Positions 58,561-64,000 of a stretch of 64,000 nucleotides of DNA are shown here, piece after piece. Made by a program: the position numbers and the translations under genes. Positions within the stretch are counted from its first letter, which is position 1, and every line of letters starts with the position of its first letter. The stretch covers positions 940,667-1,004,666 of the forward strand of contig VUYV01000227.1 of the NCBI GenBank assembly GCA_008711295.1, written 5' to 3'. This stretch comes from Anarhynchus alexandrinus. Its lineage: Eukaryota > Chordata > Aves > Charadriiformes > Charadriidae. The notes below the pieces were generated by a model, which was not told the DNA's origin, did no database searches, and was given only the letters and a program-made list of their open reading frames with translations.

Positions 58561-60613
58561 TATATAGATGCATCCCTAAACAGCTGGCTGACACATAACT
58601 ATGAGGGTGGAAATGGGAAAGTAAGGGTGATTTGCATCAGTTAAACATATGGGTTTTCAAATTAACTGCTTGAAAACCCACATTTGAATGCAGGGAAGAG
58701 CTAAGCATTGCTGAAGTTTGCCTCCTATTTCATGTTTGTTAGTCTGCTAACATCAACAACCGTGGCGCCAACATTTCTCTCTCTATCAGCTACTTCCACT
58801 AACAGAGCTGCTGAATCAATAGCTGGGGGAGCCTGTGGACATTTTGGAAGTCACTGAGGAATTCCAAACTTTGCTATGAATAATAGAAAACTATTCACAT
58901 GTTGCCTGCTGCTGGCTTCTTCTGAGGTCTGGGTATCAGTTTCCTTAACAAGATTTAAAAGGATGGGTTGTTTATAAAATAAACTTGTCTCACATGAGAG
59001 GTTCTCAACCAGCAGGGCTAAAGATAAACAGTCTGGACAGAATCTAGAGAAAAGAAACACCAAGAAGTGTGTTTTCTGAAGGTTTGTTCCACACCTATCT
59101 GCCACTTTCTCCTTGCGTATGCCACAGGCAAACCCAGAAAAACGAGCAAACACAGATGTGCTTCTGGGCATCCCTGACACATACAACACAACACAAAGGC
59201 AGCTGTCTGAATACTTCTCGATATTTCTAGATTCCCTTATGTTGTCATTTATTAAAATATATACGCTTCATGCAAATTCCCTTTTACATACTCTTTAGCT
59301 CACCCATTGCCCATCTGGTGGTGGAAGAGGGGCTGCTGCTCACTCCGTACAGATCCCAGAACTCTCCTGACTGTTTCTGATGCTACCTTAATGGCTAGTG
59401 GCTGATAAAAGCAAGCTACCACCTTTCAACCCACTGAACAAGATGCAGTGTCCGCTGGTGCTAGCAGCCTTTTTCAAATTTATATTGTACATGTTATACA
59501 CGCGCCTTGGTTATTACAAGCTCCCTGCTCCCATCAACAACAGTAATTGCAACCTATTTCTATAAAGTCCATTGAATTGGTACATTTCAGCAATGCCCCA
59601 GAAAGAAGGCTACTCCAACTACTGTAAGTATTTCCGTGGTTTATGAATCAACTTTATGATTTTAATTTTGAAACTGTTATTAAAGAGACAGATTGCATTT
59701 AATAACAATTTTAGTATTGCCTGCTGCTCTAACCAGCAAGCAATAAAGCAAACTAAAATTAAAACAGGAATCCACTGCTAGGAGGCAAGCACATACAGAA
59801 GGTGGCGATTTGTTGTTGTAACCTCCATAAAATATCGGCAGGCGTAGTATTTCTGTCATTGTGGTGCTTATTCTCACGGCTGTGAAAACAAGCTACATGT
59901 CCTGGGAGTTGTTTTTCCAATTAAAAACAAAAAAAAAATGCCTTTTCTCTGGCTCTGTCCAACACTTAGGCTTACCATGTAGACTAGCTGCACGAATTTT
60001 GTGCACTCAGGTCCATGCATGCCCGAACTGCCTTTGTTATTTTTGCACGTGGTATTTGCTCACTATTCAGCAGAAACACAGCATTTACTACAAAATTAAT
60101 TTCTGAGTGGCTGGCGCTATATGTAGTGACTCCCTGCCAATCACAGAGGTTCTGAATTAGCCCTTCTGAATTGGTCATAACTCAGCACTAAATGATATAA
60201 AAGAAAAGGTTTTTCAGAGAAGATTCTATTGTCAAAAATCATTTCACTGCTCAAGCCCTATGCAAGCACTAATTTCCTGGTATGTTAGAAAGAAACCAAT
60301 GAAACCACTGATAATATTTAACTTTACATGGCAAAATACTTGATAATCTTCAAGAGGCTTAGTTTACCAGGAAAATATTGGGATTAGTGGAGCTCTTGTA
60401 TCAAAATGCTGAGATGAAAAATCTCATGGGAACAGACTCCCTCAAGATTGCTGCTGTGCTGCTATCAGGCTAAAGAGTAAGAACTAGGAGGTCCATTTCA
60501 ATGTGACCTTATGTTTGGTTCCACACCAGGGTGGAACTGACCAATTATATGTTTTTGGCCAAAGGCAACTCATAAGCTCCCAAGCAGTTACCAAAAATGG
60601 CTGGGGAGTTAGC
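58561..60613. other. Noncoding, nothing recognised
   Basis: AT-rich sequence. No exon or transposon was recognised; open frames are short. Confidence 0.5.
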
Positions 60614-61175
60614 ATCATGGAATCACGGAATGTTCAGAGTTGGAAGGGACCTCTAGAGATCATCTAGTCCAACTCCCCTGCCAAAGCGGGATTGCCCAGA
60701 GCACATCACTCAGGACTGCATCCAGGCGGGTCTTGAAAATCTCCAGAGAAGGGGACTCCACCACCTCCCTGGGCAGCCTGTTCCAGTGCTCTGTCACCCG
60801 AACTGTAAAAAAGCTTTTCCGTGTATTTGAATGGAACTTCCTATGTTCCAACTTGTGCCCATTGCCCCTCGTCCTGTCACTGGGAACTACTGAAAAGAGT
60901 CTGGCTCCATCCTCCTTCAACCCACCCTTTAGATACTTGTACACCATAATAAGGTCTCCCCTCAGCCTTCTCTTCTCCAGGCTAAACAGTCCCAGTGCTC
61001 TCAGCCTTTCCTCATAAGGGAGATGCTCCAATCCCTCAATCCTCTTTGTTGCCCTATGCTGGACTCTTTCCAGCAGTTCCCTGTCCCTCTTGAAGTGGGG
61101 AGCCCAGAACCGGACGCAGTATTCCAGTTGTGGCCTCACCAGTGCAGAGTAGAGGGGGAGAATGACCTCCCTAAG
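60614..61175 (-). mobile_element. CR1 LINE, 5'-truncated, with long intact C-terminal frame
   Basis: The left end is a diverged CR1 3' terminus ('atcatggaatcacggaatg', then 'agttggaagggacctctaga'). On the minus strand the frame stays open from the 5' truncation point to a stop at about 60,660, roughly 170 codons. It shows [40 protein letters not shown] and [15 protein letters not shown]. This is the conserved region C-terminal to the reverse transcriptase. The sequence differs from the other CR1 copies here (for example [11 protein letters not shown]), so it belongs to another subfamily. No catalytic RT or endonuclease part is present, so it cannot act alone. Confidence 0.95.
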
Positions 61176-64000
61176 CATGGGTAAGGACCAATTCCAAAAG
61201 TCAGCTGATGTGTTAATATCTTGTTTGGAGTGTGAAAGCATTTGACAGTACAGATAAAGGTCATTCTATATGTATTGGTTACAGTACCAGAGGATGGTCT
61301 TGACAATATTTAAATGGTTAGACATTAAATTCTTCAGACACGCAGTCTTTACATGGTATTGTCCCATTAAAGCCTCACTTATTTCATGTGTTTGGGGAGT
61401 AGTAAAAAAGTCAGTTTGTAATCATTGGGAAATAAGAAATGAGCCTTGCTAAGCTCTGCATTATGCAGGATCTTAAAGGTGAGCTAAAAAAATATAGCTC
61501 TTTGTTGTTCTTTAATCCCTATAGAACCCTAATCATCGCTGTCCTGTGGACAGCTGTATTAAGCAACTAACGCACTACGGAAAGCCCCAAGCTTAACTGT
61601 TTCTCAGTGCTCAGTGCTACACACAGCCATAGGAAATTAAAAACTTCTGGATAGTGCACTATCTGTTAGCCACGACTGGGGACCACCGCTCTTGGGGTGA
61701 GGCAGCTTGATCTTCACACAATTTCAAGCAGCTTTGGGGATGCTGTGAGTTCTGGAAGCCTCAAAAGGATTTAGGGTGAAAGGGAAACTCGCACATAAGT
61801 GATACAGCTAAAATTGAACAGAGGACTTCTTTTGTAGTTGGAAGCACGAGCAAAGAATGGCAGGAAGGTGCAGCTGAGGTTAACCAGAATCTCCTTTCTC
61901 CGTTTGTGACCCCAATCCCCTGCTTTATTTAGGAAAGAGATGGTGTTTCATAACTGCTGCCACAATGGAGAATTCCTAAACTTGAGTTGCAATGTTACAG
62001 AATGATTCATGGAAGAAAGAGCTGCTTCTTTAGAGCAAGACGCTAATCTCCAGTGCTTCTGTACATGCATATATATTACTTTTAATTTCCCACTTTCTGT
62101 TTGCCAATAATAGAATTTCAATTAGAGAAAAAGGGAGAAAGCTTCTGTTTGCATGCATACTCGAGTAATTAGTGGGAACAGGAAGGGGATGCAAGATAGT
62201 TTAATAGGGGTTTTAGCAAAATATTATTTTCTCTCAGTTTGCCTGAGAATGGCAATAGTTCTTTAAGTAAATATGAATTATTATACGTGAATCATTTGTA
62301 TACAATTTTATTTGTGAGTCAGGATTAAAATATGTAAATATTCTAGATGTCACCCTTCAAAAGAGAGTAACTTGCATTCACAGAAACCCTTTATTCAATT
62401 GGAAATTGAGATCACACAATATAGCACAATAATAGGAACTTGCAGTGCTGCAGTTGCTTAAAATTGAAAGGCAGGAAAGAAACGTGCTTTTTGATTCTTG
62501 TGTTGCTCTGGTTCTTCCTGATAACAAGACATTTTTCCTTTGTGTGGGAAAAGCTAGGGTGACTCTGATGTCCTACTTGGCACCCCTTTGTTCAGGGCTT
62601 GTGCTGTTCTCAAGGCAGAGGTATGTCCAAAATATAAAAGATGGATCCACTAACCACTGAAATCAGTGGGAGTTCTTTAAATTGACATCTGTGGGCGCTG
62701 GATCAAATCCTATTTTAAATGAGTGGCTGAGCCATTGCCAGCCAAATGCTAGAATCAATAGGTTGTGGTGTAAAGCCAGCTCTGGCAGTCTCTTGAAGAG
62801 GTGCATCTACTGGGGTCAGCAGGGCATATCTCCACATGCCAAATTCAGCAGCTGGCAGAGTGAGCTTGGTTGAGTGAACATTGAAATGTTCAGTGGAATA
62901 GTACAGAAACAAATTAGATTTGCTGAAGATTCTTGAAAGCAAAGGTTTTGTGTTTTTCACTCGTGTTTTCCGGTAGAGTTGATGAGACCCTTACCAAACA
63001 AAGCCCATTTAGGAGGAAAGGAAAGACTGCAATTTATAATTACTAGTTACCGCACAAAACCATCTCTGATCCAAACTGTGCAATAAAGATACGTTACATG
63101 GAAGCATTGAAACAGTAGAGAAATGTTCAGTGAGACTACTCGTGCAGTCCTGACTGCTCATTCTACTTCCCTCTCTGCCTGCGTGGCCAAGTTCCCTTCC
63201 AATGGAAACTACTCTGGATGGAGATGATACAACAGGTCTCTGTCTGATATACGTTATTTACCCAGGCTGTACTTCCAGACCCAAGAAATGCTTCCAGCTC
63301 TGACACTATAAATATGACAGTAATATTGCTCTTACCCAACCATGGGAAGTCAGTAAGTGATATAGGGAATATCCTTTTATTTTTTCAACTGCTTTCTGGG
63401 TTGAATATGGTACTGTGCATTAATCAGCTCAATCCACCAACAACCACTTCAGTAAATACTTCAGAAAAAGATGCGTTCTTCAGTCAGTAAACTACAGTGA
63501 CCACTTGGGCCATATCTGCAAATAGAATCCTTTAAATAACAGACAAATCTCACTACTGCATTGCAAAGGAAGATGGCTGCAAACTGCTCACATATTCAAT
63601 GCTAAATTAACTCTGTCCCTAGCAGACTGGAAAGGGAGTTCCCTACTGATAGCAGTAAGGTACCATTAAAATATTGGGTTTGGGTTTTGGGTTTGGTTTT
63701 TTTTTTTTTTTTTGAGATTCACCTTTATAAATATGCCTTTTCCTTTTAAAGGAGAGAAACCAGGTATTGTGTTGAAGGGGGTCAAACACTGAGAGATGCT
63801 GACCGCAACCATCATATGCTGACCATTAAAAAAAATAAATAAATCTATGGTCTGTAAGAGTCAATCAGAAGATCAGTGGTACCGAGACATGAGAGAGTGG
63901 ACCGTGACATGGTCCGAGAGACTTAAGGTCTGCCTAGGAACAAGAAATCAAATGTACTCAAATAATATTCCCTAAAATCCATCTATGAGTAGTTTGGCTG
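61176..64000. other. Noncoding to the window end
   Basis: AT-rich sequence. It contains a G/T tract with a T17 run at 63,674-63,713 and an A-rich 'aaaaaaaataaataaat' at 63,827-63,843. No exon or transposon was recognised. Confidence 0.5.
63674..63713. repeat. GGGTTT-like tract and T17 run
   Basis: 'ttgggtttgggttttgggtt' followed by 17 T. Confidence 0.8.

Noticed and set aside
60660..61241. 193-codon minus-strand open frame as a host gene
   Set aside because: Its sequence is the C-terminal region of CR1 ORF2 plus some flank.
1..64000. CRISPR array, tRNA, rRNA, or bacterial operon
   Set aside because: No regularly spaced identical repeats, no cloverleaf or rRNA signatures, and no tightly packed long frames; the repeat content shows avian nuclear DNA.

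Overview
The window is vertebrate nuclear DNA from a bird. The main evidence is the chicken-repeat-1 (CR1) LINEs: several 5'-truncated copies carry the avian 3' end, with the 'CATTCTATGATTCTATGAT' type tail and no poly(A). Two long terminal repeats of kinds I know from bird genomes, and a scatter of very old MIR/CR1 relics, agree with this. Both LTR families are ones I associate with Neoaves rather than chicken; that is recollection, not something the sequence proves. No bacterial, organellar or viral gene organisation is present. No complete protein-coding gene, rRNA, tRNA or CRISPR array was recognised.

Layout. 1-9 kb: AT-rich noncoding DNA with a MIR relic at the left edge, an ancient CR1 at 5.4 kb, a MIR-like relic at 6.6 kb and a young-looking CR1 at 8.5 kb. 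Two small exon-like segments on the minus strand (4,652-4,769 and 1,479-1,538) have mutually compatible splice phases. 9-27.9 kb: repeat-poor, AT-rich, single-copy-looking DNA with a CpG-rich patch and an exon-like segment at 17.76-18.75 kb. 27.9-28.2 kb: a CR1 set between TA repeats. 28-43 kb: mostly unique AT-rich DNA with a CR1 at 36.8-37.5 kb, a weak exon candidate at 38.7 kb and a homeodomain-motif-rich block at 39.05-39.43 kb. 43-61 kb: the repeat-rich part, with a complete solo LTR (43.46-44.59 kb, 5-bp target duplication), an 87-bp internally deleted LTR (49.40 kb), a CR1 ORF2 middle fragment (49.7-50.4 kb), CR1 copies at 52.7-53.6 and 60.6-61.2 kb, and a nested CR1-in-CR1 at 54.6-56.1 kb. 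61-64 kb: unique AT-rich DNA.

The simplest reading is an intron or gene desert of a bird chromosome, possibly within or beside a minus-strand gene. The longest open frames in the window are explained by CR1 ORF2 remnants, by the LTR minisatellite, or by chance. Three single N bases, at least one beside an odd duplication, mark assembly joins. I found no convincing new biological system. The items most worth a second look are the paired minus-strand exon candidates, the CpG-rich exon-like patch at 17.8-18.7 kb, and the miniature LTR.
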